A stretch of 37,648 nt of DNA from contig JAFSJO010000091.1 of assembly GCA_017449415.1 (NCBI GenBank), positions 1 to 37,648 on the forward strand, in the 5' to 3' direction. Each line of letters starts with the position of its first letter. Positions within the stretch are counted from its first letter, which is position 1. The notes under the pieces were generated by a model. That model saw only the letters and a program-made list of their open reading frames with translations. It did no database searches and had not been told where the DNA came from. The translations under genes were made by a program, and so were the position numbers. Shown piece after piece: positions 1-7,494 of the stretch. Source of the DNA: Synergistaceae bacterium (GTDB taxonomy: Bacteria; Synergistota; Synergistia; Synergistales; Aminobacteriaceae).

Positions 1-1
1 A

Positions 2-232
2 ATGAACTTGGCCGAGAGCGGCTTCAGCCGGGGTCAGGATGTCGAGGCTGACGACTATGGCACGGAGCTTCTGAAGAAAGCTGGCTACGACCCTTACGGA
101 CTCTACAGAGCTATGAAAGCCTTCGCGGACAACAAATTCGTAACGCAGGCGAGCGGCTTCAACTCACACCCGCCGACGGCTCGAAGACTCAAGCACCTCA
201 TGGACAAGGCCAAGGCCGTGAAAGGAGAATAA
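2..232 (+). CDS. M48-family metallopeptidase, C-terminal fragment
   Basis: This is the 3' end of a gene whose start lies before the window; the ATG at position 2 is probably internal. The visible 76 residues contain SRGQDVEADDYG, which fits the downstream part of M48 peptidases where the Glu of E(x)xAD is the third zinc ligand, then AGYDPYG and HPPTARRLKHL, both usual near the end of this family. The HExxH motif would lie upstream and is not visible. Such proteins are typically exported or lipid-anchored proteases (BepA/YcaL type). The stop is followed directly by the next gene, suggesting an operon. The family call is good; the exact subtype is unknown. Confidence 0.8.
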   Translation: MNLAESGFSRGQDVEADDYGTELLKKAGYDPYGLYRAMKAFADNKFVTQASGFNSHPPTARRLKHLMDKAKAVKGE

Positions 233-233
233 C

Positions 234-563
234 ATGGAACTGCTGCATCATGTCGAAGAAATCTTTGAAGTTATCGTTCAGTTCGGCGTGCTTGTGCTTG
301 AATGTACGGGCGTTACGACGCTGCTGTTCACGACCGCCAAGACCATATGGGGCTGCATACGTCGCGACCCGAAGATCCGCTTGACACTCGCCAAGGGCAT
401 TGCGCTTGCACTTGAGTTCAAACTCGGCGGCGAGGTTCTGCGTACGGTCATCGTTAGAGAGTGGAGCGAGCTTGCGATCCTCGGAGCTATCATTTTGTTG
501 CGCGGCACGCTGACGTTCCTGATACATTGGGAAATCAAGACCGAGGAGGCGAACTTAGAATGA
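234..563 (+). CDS. DUF1622 family small membrane protein
   Basis: A 109-residue protein with an amphipathic N-terminus, a hydrophobic segment around residues 12-36, the stretch LALEFKLGGEVLRTVI and a second hydrophobic segment around 80-98 (ELAILGAIILLRGTLTFLI). The LEF-LLRTV pattern followed by a hydrophobic segment containing a conserved Arg is what I know of DUF1622 (YP_-type inner-membrane proteins of unknown role). The start is supported by AGGAG seven bases upstream. It begins one base after the peptidase stop and overlaps the next gene by four bases (ATGA), so the three genes are probably co-transcribed. No function is known to me. Confidence 0.75.
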   Translation: MELLHHVEEIFEVIVQFGVLVLECTGVTTLLFTTAKTIWGCIRRDPKIRLTLAKGIALALEFKLGGEVLRTVIVREWSELAILGAIILLRGTLTFLIHWEIKTEEANLE

Positions 564-1126
564 TGCCGACAAGAGAGCAGGCTATCGAGCTTGTGAAGAA
601 ATACAACAAGGAAGAGTCTCACATTCATCACGCGATCGCCGTCGAGAACGCCATGAGACACTTCGCAGAGCTTTACAACGAAAGCCCGGACCTGTGGGGA
701 GTCGTCGGACTGCTTCACGACATCGACTGGGAGATGACGACCGACACGCCAGAGCGACATTGCCACGTTGCGCCGGAGCTTCTGAGGGAGGCCGGAGTTG
801 ACGAGGAGATCATTCACGCCGTTCAGTCTCATGGCTGGGGGATCTGCTCGGACGTTGAGCCGTCGAATGACATGGAGCGAACTCTCTTCACGATAGACGA
901 GCTCACCGGGCTGATCATCACCGCGGGACTTGTCAGGCCGTCGAAGTCGCTTGCTGACCTCGAACTGAAGTCCGTCAAAAAGAAATGGAAAGACAAAGCC
1001 TTCGCACGCGGAGTCAATCGCGAGATCATCAAGCAGGGTGCGGAGAAGATGAACATGCCGCTCGATGATGTCATCACGGAGACGATAAAGGCGTTAAGGC
1101 CGGTGGAAAAGCTCATAGGAATGTGA
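560..1126 (+). CDS. HD-domain (HDIG-type) hydrolase-like protein
   Basis: A 188-residue protein. HIHHAIAVENAMRHFA (residues 21-36) and GLLHDIDWE (50-58, His53-Asp54) fit the metal-binding His and HD motifs of HDIG-type phosphohydrolases; HGWG at 91-94 and IDEL further on are also typical. The frame is open upstream to 461, but GAGGAGG at 543-549 sits correctly for an ATG at 560 (or 563), and this start overlaps the DUF1622 stop as ATGA. Members of this small stand-alone HD group are often annotated as HAD/HDIG proteins without a known substrate. Metal-dependent phosphohydrolase activity is plausible but unproved. Confidence 0.85.
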   Translation: MMPTREQAIELVKKYNKEESHIHHAIAVENAMRHFAELYNESPDLWGVVGLLHDIDWEMTTDTPERHCHVAPELLREAGVDEEIIHAVQSHGWGICSDVEPSNDMERTLFTIDELTGLIITAGLVRPSKSLADLELKSVKKKWKDKAFARGVNREIIKQGAEKMNMPLDDVITETIKALRPVEKLIGM

Positions 1127-1168
1127 GGCTTCAATGCTAAAATATTCCCGTGGAGATGATTAATTACA

Positions 1169-1807
1169 ATGGCTATAAGAATTTTACTTGCGGACGATCA
1201 CCCTCTGACGCGCTCGGGCATAGCTGAGTTCGTGAGGCGTGAGCCGACCTTTGAACTTGTCGCCGAAGCTGAGGACGGCACGGAGGCCTGGGAGCTGATC
1301 CAGAAGCTCAACCCTGACGTAGCTCTGCTCGATATTCGTATGCCCGACATGAGCGGCGTTGAGGTCGCCCAGAAGATCAAGGCTGCGGGTTACGGTACGG
1401 CTATCGTCATGCTGACTTCGTACGACGCTCAGCAATATGTCATGGCATCATTGAAAGCCGGGGCCAAAGGCTTCGTGTTAAAGACCGTCAGCCCCAAGGA
1501 GCTTACAACAGCTATTAACACGGTTGCGCGCGGCGGCCTGTATCTCGATCCCGAGGTCGCGTCTTTCATGGGATCGGACGACTTCAGCCCGGAGCCTCTG
1601 TCAGCGAGGGAACGCGAAGTGCTTCTGTTGGCGGCTAAGGGACTTTCGAGCAAAGAGGTAGCCCGCAGACTTTTCATAAGCGAACGCACCGTTCAAACTC
1701 ACCTGGCTTCGATCTATGACAAGCTAGGCTCACGGAACAAGACCGAAGCTCTGCTGCTCGCGTTGAAGTACGGGGTAGTTACCCTCGAAGAGCTTCTGGA
1801 GGACTAG
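1169..1807 (+). CDS. NarL/FixJ-type response regulator
   Basis: A 212-residue two-domain regulator. The receiver domain (about 1-120) has the acidic pair Asp9-Asp10, the phospho-acceptor Asp55 in LLDIRMPD, a Thr/Ser in MLTSYD and the Lys of VLKTV. The C-terminal LuxR-type helix-turn-helix (about 145-205) has LSAREREVLLLAAKGLSSKE and SERTVQTHLASIYDKLG, the DNA-recognition region. GGAGATGATT lies just upstream of the ATG. It is followed 17 bases later by the histidine kinase and is almost certainly its partner. Target genes cannot be inferred from the window. Confidence 0.95.
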   Translation: MAIRILLADDHPLTRSGIAEFVRREPTFELVAEAEDGTEAWELIQKLNPDVALLDIRMPDMSGVEVAQKIKAAGYGTAIVMLTSYDAQQYVMASLKAGAKGFVLKTVSPKELTTAINTVARGGLYLDPEVASFMGSDDFSPEPLSAREREVLLLAAKGLSSKEVARRLFISERTVQTHLASIYDKLGSRNKTEALLLALKYGVVTLEELLED

Positions 1808-1824
1808 TTCAGACTTAACACACT

Positions 1825-3234
1825 ATGCTTGAAAGATTAAGAAATTTTTTTGCGAGGCCAAGAGCTAACTTCCTGGCCTTTTTGCTTTGTGCTCTGATCC
1901 TGCCGTCGGTCGCTGTGCTGCTCGTGGCGGTGGCCGGCATGGTGAGTCAGGAGCGAGCCATGGAAGCCGCCGTTAGCTCGTACGTTCAGGACTTGGCCGA
2001 GAGCATGTCATATCACCTCAGCACGGACGCTGATGTATGGACGTTCTCAATGTTGAGCGACTTCACGAGGTTTCCTTTCTTCTCGTGGGGGCCGTCCATT
2101 CCGGGCTGGGTCGCGCTTATCGACAACAGCGGGCGCGTCATCATAGCTTCCCCGGGCGCGATGAACATAGCCGCAATATGGCGAAGTGATCTCCCGGTCG
2201 GCAAGGCCGTCAAGATCGCGGACAAGCAAGGCGCGCAGTTTACGTTAGCTGTCTATCCGGTGAAGCGTGCTGGAGGCGGCTACGTCGTTGCGGCGGTCTC
2301 GTGGACTCAGCTGCTCGGCGGTCTCGTCGGGGTCGTGCGCGTGTGGCCGTTCCTGCTCATGGTGATCGCGTTGAGCAGCTTCGTCGCCATTAAATTATTA
2401 TGGAGCAGGCTCGTAACTCCGTTGAGGTCGCTGGTCGCGGAGATCGACAACATGACGCTCGGCAAGGACGTTCCCGAAAGTATCGGCAATAATGCAGTCG
2501 CGGAGATCGAGAGCGTTCACAGTGCGCTTCGTCGGTTTGCTCAGGCGGCAGTCGAGCGTGATAACCTTCGCAATCGTTACGTCAGGGACATCGTGCAAGC
2601 TCAGGAGCGTGAGAGGGTCGACATGGCACGAGAAATTCACGACGGCCCTCTTCAGGACATCACGGCGTTGGTGCAACAGCTTCATATGACTCTCGACGAT
2701 GAGAACCACAGCGACGTGGCTCGAATAAAGCTGACCGAGACGATAGCCAAGAGCGTCGTTAGGGAGCTTCGGTCTCTGTGTGATGAGCTTGCGCCGCCGT
2801 GGATGGATCTTGGCCTCGTTGAAGCTCTTACCGAGCTGGCTGAGAGGCTGTCGCAGGTCTACGACATTCAAGTGAGCGCGGACTTCGACATTGACGATGA
2901 CAGCCGCGAGATTGAGATCGAGAATGAGAAGTCGCTCTCTTTGCTGCGTATCGTGCAGGAAGCTGTCTCGAACGCCGTCCGACATGGCGAGGCCTCCGAA
3001 GTTCATATATTGCTTGGAAGGAAAGGAGACAAGATTACGCTCAACATTACGGACAACGGGAACGGCTTCGACGCTGAGAAGATCAATCACGAGACTTTGA
3101 GGGTCGAGGGTCATCGCGGGCTTGCGAGCATGACGGAGCGAATGTCTTTAATGGGAGGGGATTTGAAAATCGAGTCGATGCCCGGGCATGGAACGGAGAT
3201 CAAAGCGTCGTTTGAGTTAGGAGGAAGGAGTTAG
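1825..3234 (+). CDS. Membrane sensor histidine kinase, NarX/LiaS-like (HisKA_3)
   Basis: A 469-residue kinase. Transmembrane segments lie at about 17-39 and 172-194, enclosing an extracytoplasmic sensor region of about 130 residues. A HAMP-like linker follows (about 195-245), then a HisKA_3 dimerisation domain with ERVDMAREIHDGPLQDIT and phospho-acceptor His272. The HATPase_c domain shows the N box EAVSNAVRHG (379-388), DNGNGF (410-415) and GHRGLASMTER (429-439). It autophosphorylates and should pass phosphate to Asp55 of the preceding regulator. The sensor region matches no family I recognise, so the ligand is unknown. The last codons, ELGGRS-stop, are made of the dispersed AGGAGTT-type repeat found elsewhere in this window. 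Confidence 0.93.
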   Translation: MLERLRNFFARPRANFLAFLLCALILPSVAVLLVAVAGMVSQERAMEAAVSSYVQDLAESMSYHLSTDADVWTFSMLSDFTRFPFFSWGPSIPGWVALIDNSGRVIIASPGAMNIAAIWRSDLPVGKAVKIADKQGAQFTLAVYPVKRAGGGYVVAAVSWTQLLGGLVGVVRVWPFLLMVIALSSFVAIKLLWSRLVTPLRSLVAEIDNMTLGKDVPESIGNNAVAEIESVHSALRRFAQAAVERDNLRNRYVRDIVQAQERERVDMAREIHDGPLQDITALVQQLHMTLDDENHSDVARIKLTETIAKSVVRELRSLCDELAPPWMDLGLVEALTELAERLSQVYDIQVSADFDIDDDSREIEIENEKSLSLLRIVQEAVSNAVRHGEASEVHILLGRKGDKITLNITDNGNGFDAEKINHETLRVEGHRGLASMTERMSLMGGDLKIESMPGHGTEIKASFELGGRS

Positions 3235-3250
3235 GAAGAAGTTGAGTTAG
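3212..3250. repeat. Heptamer-type AGGAGTTA repeat at kinase 3' end
   Basis: Consecutive variants of GAGTTAG/GAGGAAG/GAGTTAG/GAAGAAG/TTGAGTTAG form the end of the histidine-kinase frame, including its TAG stop, and the short gap to the convergent permease stop. It is one of six related tracts in the window (also near 14904, 19771, 23901, 24734 and 35276). Confidence 0.6.
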
Positions 3251-4650
3251 ATACCTCTGGGCTTGACGTCGATGCCGCGCTCTTCGTCAGTCCCGGGGAC
3301 TATCGAGTCGCATATCGCCGCGCAGAGTCCGGCCACTGCCATTGGGGTCTTCAACACTGCCCAGACCATTCCGCCCAACGTTTGCGCAAGCTGACTGCTC
3401 GCCGGATCCATGAAGAGAGTCTGATTAGCCTCGACCCAGCCGGGGAGTCCGAGAGCCATGAGGAACGCGAAGCCGATGATTAAAATATTTCTCTGGCTGC
3501 TCATGTCCGCACGCATAAGAACTTGGATACCCATCGCGCCGATCGTTCCGAACAGAGCTATGTAAGCTCCGCCGATTATCGGGGACGGCATCGTCGCTAT
3601 GAGAGCGCTCAGCTTGCCAACGAAGCTCATGAGGATCAATATCACCGCGCCAGTCCTCACTACCACACGCGAAGCTACGCCCGTCAGTCCGATTAAGCCA
3701 ATATTTTCAGTGTATGACGTTGTACCGACCGAGCCAAGCACGCCCGACAGCGCACAGCACAGACCTTCGGCACCGATGCCGCGGCTTATCGTCTCAGCGT
3801 CAGGGTCATCAACGCCCGAGGCGTACGAGACTGAATGATAGTCGCCGATCGACTCGATCATCGTCGCAAAAAATCCCGCAAGCAGAGCCGCGAATGACAT
3901 GAGGCTGAACTTCGGCATACCCCACGGAATGATCACGGTCTTGATGTCGCGGAGCCAAGGAGCTTCAGTTACCCTCGCGAGGTTGACATAGGCCGGGTGG
4001 TCGGGTGCGAACGTCCCGTTCTGAGACAGGAACAAGCAAGCGCAGTAAGTGATCACGATCGCGAGGAGTATCGCGAAGATGTTCACATATTTATTCTTCA
4101 ACACGAGGCTGAACAGGAAGATCAGTATCACGACCGCCAGCGAGGCCGGCCAATAGTTCGCGGCGTTGCCCTGTACGGCTGTCCCGGCGAGCGAGAAGCC
4201 TATCGCCATGATGACCGGGCCAATGACCACCGGCGTGATGACCTTGCGAATGATCCCGACGATGCGGCTGTAGCCGATGAACGAGAGTATCAAGCCCCCG
4301 GCAATCAGTCCTCCGCCCATGTACTGCATGACCGTCTCAGGCCCGGCAGCTTTGTAAAGCGCGATGACCGTCATGACCGAAGGGATAAAAGAAAAGCTCG
4401 ATCCCTGAACTATTGGAAGTCCTGAACCGAGCTTCTTGCTGGTCTGAATGAGTGTCGCTACGCCCATTCCGAAATATACGCAGGATATCAGCGAAGCGAT
4501 TTGTAACGCGTCCATCCCCATTGCGGGGCCGAATATCAATGGAACAAGTGTGGTCGAACCGAAAAGCGTCAACACGTGCTGTGCTCCCGAGAGAAGCATT
4601 ATGAAGAAAGGCGGCCGGTCGTTGATCCCGTAAACCATTTGTCTGGCCAT
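3247..4650 (-). CDS. NCS2-family nucleobase/xanthine-uracil permease
   Basis: A polytopic permease of 467 residues with about 14 hydrophobic segments, the size of NCS2/NAT transporters. QGSSFSFIP (about 82-90), ESIGDYHS (266-273) and TENIGLIGLTGV (about 314-325) correspond to the substrate-contact segments TM1/TM3, TM8 and TM10. The Glu in each of the last two resembles uracil and SVCT-like members more than the Gln-Asn of many xanthine carriers, so the substrate is uncertain. The frame continues upstream, but AGGAGG at 4658-4663 fits the start MARQMVYG at 4650. It has its own strong promoter overlapping the end of hydF. It is convergent with the kinase gene. Confidence 0.9.
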   Translation of the reverse strand: MARQMVYGINDRPPFFIMLLSGAQHVLTLFGSTTLVPLIFGPAMGMDALQIASLISCVYFGMGVATLIQTSKKLGSGLPIVQGSSFSFIPSVMTVIALYKAAGPETVMQYMGGGLIAGGLILSFIGYSRIVGIIRKVITPVVIGPVIMAIGFSLAGTAVQGNAANYWPASLAVVILIFLFSLVLKNKYVNIFAILLAIVITYCACLFLSQNGTFAPDHPAYVNLARVTEAPWLRDIKTVIIPWGMPKFSLMSFAALLAGFFATMIESIGDYHSVSYASGVDDPDAETISRGIGAEGLCCALSGVLGSVGTTSYTENIGLIGLTGVASRVVVRTGAVILILMSFVGKLSALIATMPSPIIGGAYIALFGTIGAMGIQVLMRADMSSQRNILIIGFAFLMALGLPGWVEANQTLFMDPASSQLAQTLGGMVWAVLKTPMAVAGLCAAICDSIVPGTDEERGIDVKPRGI

Positions 4651-4690
4651 GTAAAAACCTCCTGAAAAAATTTTAATTTCCAAGGGGGGG

Positions 4691-4719
4691 ATTTTACGTT
4701 GTCGCTAAATTTTTGTCAA
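4691..4719 (-). promoter_or_regulatory. Sigma70-type promoter for the NCS2 permease
   Basis: On the minus strand TTGACA (4714-4719) and TAAAAT (4691-4696) are separated by exactly 17 bases. Transcription would start near 4684, giving a short leader of about 33 bases before the permease ATG. The -35 box is built from the last codons of hydF, and the hydF stop falls in the spacer. A near-consensus promoter here suggests strong expression, independent of hydF. Confidence 0.75.
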
Positions 4720-5946
4720 GCCGAAAGGCTCGAGGCTCCTCTTCAAAATTCCGTGCATGTTGGCGATGGCGATCCCGTAGTTCACGACCGGGACTCCGAC
4801 GCTCACGGCGCGTTTGATCCTCGACTGCATCTCTTGCTCGTTCAGCATACAGCCGCCGCAGTGGATCACGAGAGCGAACTTCTTCAACTCCTCTTTGCTT
4901 GGAAACTCTCCGCCGGACGTGAAAGAAAATTCGGGCTTGGCCTTCGTGAAGTCTCTGACCCACGCGGGGATCTTCTCTGTTCCGATGTCTCCGCACTGTC
5001 GGTGATGAGTGCAGCCCTCCGAGATCAGAACTTTCTCGCCGTCTTTGAGGTTTGAGAGTTTCTTCGCGCCCTCAGTCAGGAGCTTCAAGCTCCCTTTGTA
5101 TCTCGCGAACAGGATTGAGAACGAAGTCAGCGGGATCTCGCGCGGGACGATCTTGTTGACCCTCTCGAAGACCTGCGAGTCTGTTATGACGAGTCGCGGC
5201 TTTGCGTTGAGGCTCGCGAGCGTCTGTTCCAGCCCCGTATCCTGACACACGAACGCCATACAGCCAGCGTCGAGAATGTCGCGGATCGTCTGCTGTTGCG
5301 GGAGTATCAAGCGTCCTTTCGGTGCGGCCTTGTCGACGGGTATCACGAGGACGACGACATCGCCGGGCTCCAGCAAGTCCGATACGAGTTTCTTCTCGGG
5401 CGCGTCTCTCTTCGCAATCTCCGCAATCTTTTCTTTGAGCAAGCTCACGTTCTCGCCAGTAATCGCGCTTACGGGAATAAGGGGGTGGGTGGGCGGGGTT
5501 CCCCCTTGGGGGGGCGGAGGGGGGGACTTCAAATCGATCTTGTTATTCGCAACGATATATGGAAGCCTCCTCTCCTCGAAGATCTTCAGCAAGTCGCTCT
5601 CGGCTTGTGTGAAGTCGCTGGTCGCGTCGTGAACCAACACAGCCACGTCGCAATTCGCCAAGACGTTCAAAGCTCTCTTCACTCGAAGCTCACCTAACGC
5701 CCCCTCATCGTCAAGCCCCGGCGTGTCGATTATCAGCACCGGGCCGAGCGGCAGCAGCTCCATAGCCTTTCTCACCGGGTCGGTGGTCGTGCCTCTGACC
5801 TCTGACACGACTGAAAGATCTTGACCTGTTACGGCGTTGACGAGGCTCGACTTGCCGGCGTTGCGAAGCCCAAAGAAAGCTATGTGAACTCTCTCGCCTG
5901 ATGGCGTGTCGTTGAGGCTAGAACCGGAAGTCGCGCTTGTTGTCAT
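4705..5946 (-). CDS. hydF: [FeFe]-hydrogenase maturation GTPase HydF
   Basis: A 413-residue protein with a TrmE-like GTPase domain: P-loop GLRNAGKSS (26-34), RGTTTDPV (51-58), DTPG (74-77), NKID (135-138) and SAITG (160-164). The C-terminal iron-sulfur domain has the HydF signature Cys312-x-His314 ... His362-Cys363-x2-Cys366. HydF is the scaffold on which the 2Fe subcluster is assembled and from which it is delivered to apo-HydA. The gene overlaps the end of hydG by 29 bases, so the two are translationally linked. A Pro-rich stretch at residues 141-154, between NKID and SAITG, is encoded by a C/G-tract element also seen inside pxpC. Confidence 0.95.
   Translation of the reverse strand: MTTSATSGSSLNDTPSGERVHIAFFGLRNAGKSSLVNAVTGQDLSVVSEVRGTTTDPVRKAMELLPLGPVLIIDTPGLDDEGALGELRVKRALNVLANCDVAVLVHDATSDFTQAESDLLKIFEERRLPYIVANNKIDLKSPPPPPQGGTPPTHPLIPVSAITGENVSLLKEKIAEIAKRDAPEKKLVSDLLEPGDVVVLVIPVDKAAPKGRLILPQQQTIRDILDAGCMAFVCQDTGLEQTLASLNAKPRLVITDSQVFERVNKIVPREIPLTSFSILFARYKGSLKLLTEGAKKLSNLKDGEKVLISEGCTHHRQCGDIGTEKIPAWVRDFTKAKPEFSFTSGGEFPSKEELKKFALVIHCGGCMLNEQEMQSRIKRAVSVGVPVVNYGIAIANMHGILKRSLEPFGLTKI
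5481..5528. repeat. C/G-tract palindromic-like element inside hydF
   Basis: The core at about 5494-5528 reads GGGGTTCCCCCTT, then a seven-G run, CGGA, another long G run and ACTTC. It lies inside the hydF frame and encodes SPPPPPQGGTPP. An element of the same design occurs at 10399-10430 in pxpC. The CCCCC-TT-GGGGG core can fold back on itself. Confidence 0.55.
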
Positions 5947-7360
5947 TCTTCATTGCCTCGATGTTCTCGCGGGCGATCTCTCGGACGCTCTCACGCGGGA
6001 TCCTTTCAAGCTCACGTTCGATCATCTCGTAGCCGATCCGTTTCGTCTCCGGCGAGGCGTAATCTTCAAGATACTCCGTGAGTGTCATCAGCGCGTTAGG
6101 GTGGCAGCAGTTCAATATCTGCCCGGACTTGCAGAGGCTCATGAACCTGTCGCCAGTTCGTCCGGCTCTGTAGCACGCTGTGCAGAACGACGGAATGTGA
6201 TTTTGTTTCATCAGCCATTGAACGACCTCATCGAGTGTTCGCTGATCCGACACGTCGAACTGTTCAGTATCGTGAGGCCTCTCCTCCTCCGTGTAACCTC
6301 CGACCGACGTACGCGAGCCGCCGCTGATCTGTGAGATTCCGACCTCCAGCATCTTCGCTCGGACTCTCTCATTCTCGCGGGTCGAGATTATCATTCCCGT
6401 GTAAGGCACAGCGACCCGGATACACGCGGCGATCTTCGTGAATATTTCATCAGGTATCGAGTTGTTGAAGTCGTCCGGGTTGATGTCGTCGGCTGGCTTG
6501 ACCCTCGGCACGCTTATCGTGTGAGGCCCGACCCCGTGAACAGCTTCGAGATGTTCGGCGTGCATCAGAAGACCCGCGAACTCGTACCTGTAGCCCTCAA
6601 GTCCGAACAGAACTCCGAGCCCCACATCGTCAATGCCGCCCTCCATTGCTCTGTCCATGGCCTCGGTGTGATACGCGTAGTCATGTTTCGGCCCTGTCGG
6701 GTGCAAGGTCTCGTAGCTCTTTCGGTTGTAGGTCTCTTGGAACAGAATATACGTCCCGATCCCGGCCTCTTTGAGCTTGCGATAGTTCTCGACGGTCGTG
6801 GCGGCGATGTTGACGTTGACGCGGCGAATGTCTCCGTTCTTGTGATGAACGCTGTAGATCGTTTTGATGCTGTCGAGAATGTACTCGATCGGATTGTTGA
6901 CTGGGTCCTCGCCTGCTTCGATAGCGAGCCTCTTGTGTCCCATGTCCTGCAACGCTATGACCTCGGCGCGGATCTCGTCCTGAGTCAGTTTCTTTCGCGG
7001 GATCGTCTTGTTCTTCGTGTGATACGGACAATACAGGCAGCCATTGATGCAATAGTTCGACAGGTACAGCGGCGCGAACAGGACGATCCTGTTGCCATAG
7101 AACGCGAGCTTAATCTCCTCCGCGACCTTATAAATCTTCTCAATCGTCGCAGGATCTTCGCACGCAAGCAACACGGAAGCCTCGCGGTGAGTCAGCCCCG
7201 AGCATGTGCAGCCTTTCTCGTTGAACTTCGGACGCGCCTTTTCGAGCAGCGAGTCAATCAGTTCAAAATCGTTCTTGTGGGCTTCGGCGTAGATGAGTGT
7301 GTCGAGTATTTCGTTGTGGTCGATAAATTCGTCGGCCTTTAGTGAAGCTGGATTATACAT
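5918..7360 (-). CDS. hydG: [FeFe]-hydrogenase maturase HydG, radical SAM tyrosine lyase
   Basis: A 480-residue enzyme that cleaves tyrosine to p-cresol, giving the CO and CN ligands of the hydrogenase H cluster. The radical SAM motif CINGCLYC supplies Cys104, Cys108 and Cys111, and the C-terminal auxiliary-cluster motif CX2CX22C is present as Cys393, Cys396 and Cys419. This C-terminal site separates HydG from ThiH. GGAGGG precedes the ATG. It is the first gene of a hydG-hydF pair, and hydE is not adjacent. Expression probably comes from the extended -10 promoter at 7426-7434, with a leader holding two direct repeats. Confidence 0.96.
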   Translation of the reverse strand: MYNPASLKADEFIDHNEILDTLIYAEAHKNDFELIDSLLEKARPKFNEKGCTCSGLTHREASVLLACEDPATIEKIYKVAEEIKLAFYGNRIVLFAPLYLSNYCINGCLYCPYHTKNKTIPRKKLTQDEIRAEVIALQDMGHKRLAIEAGEDPVNNPIEYILDSIKTIYSVHHKNGDIRRVNVNIAATTVENYRKLKEAGIGTYILFQETYNRKSYETLHPTGPKHDYAYHTEAMDRAMEGGIDDVGLGVLFGLEGYRYEFAGLLMHAEHLEAVHGVGPHTISVPRVKPADDINPDDFNNSIPDEIFTKIAACIRVAVPYTGMIISTRENERVRAKMLEVGISQISGGSRTSVGGYTEEERPHDTEQFDVSDQRTLDEVVQWLMKQNHIPSFCTACYRAGRTGDRFMSLCKSGQILNCCHPNALMTLTEYLEDYASPETKRIGYEMIERELERIPRESVREIARENIEAMKNDNKRDFRF

Positions 7361-7386
7361 GTAAGTTTTACCCTCCGTTCTTGTGG

Positions 7387-7422
7387 GTCAGAAAAAATTC
7401 TTTCCCGTCAGAAATTCTTTCG
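7387..7422. repeat. Tandem imperfect repeat in hydG leader
   Basis: GTCAGAAAAAATTCTTTCCC (7387-7406) is followed at once by GTCAGAAATTCTTTCG (7407-7422). Both copies share GTCAGAAA and ATTCTTTC and lie between the hydG promoter and its start codon. They could be a regulator binding site or an RNA element. This is seen in sequence; the role is inferred. Confidence 0.45.
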
Positions 7423-7425
7423 GAG

Positions 7426-7434
7426 ATTATAGCA
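7426..7434 (-). promoter_or_regulatory. Extended -10 promoter for hydG
   Basis: On the minus strand TGCTATAAT is a perfect extended -10 element. No convincing -35 box is present, which is common for this class. The predicted leader is about 60 bases and contains the tandem repeats at 7387-7422. Confidence 0.55.
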
Positions 7435-7448
7435 CTCGCGGGGGCTTA

Positions 7449-7457
7449 TGATATTAT
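7449..7457 (+). promoter_or_regulatory. Extended -10 promoter for the 5-oxoproline operon
   Basis: TGATATTAT on the plus strand is an extended -10 element about 40 bases before the ATG of the NRAMP-like gene. It is divergent from the hydG promoter, and the two -10 elements are about 20 bases apart, so one regulator could affect both. The -35 is weak. Confidence 0.4.
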
Positions 7458-7494
7458 ATTTTCTAAATTTTACTTTTATTTGGAGGGATCTATT

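Noticed and set aside
461-559. Upstream extension of the HD-domain gene
   Set aside because: It runs through the DUF1622 gene; GAGGAGG and the ATGA overlap support 560.
5918-7360. ThiH (thiamine synthesis) instead of HydG
   Set aside because: The C-terminal CX2CX22C cluster site and the hydF neighbour identify HydG.
7342-7494. Upstream extension of the NRAMP-like gene
   Set aside because: It would overlap the start of hydG and both promoters; GGAGGG at 7482 marks the later ATG.
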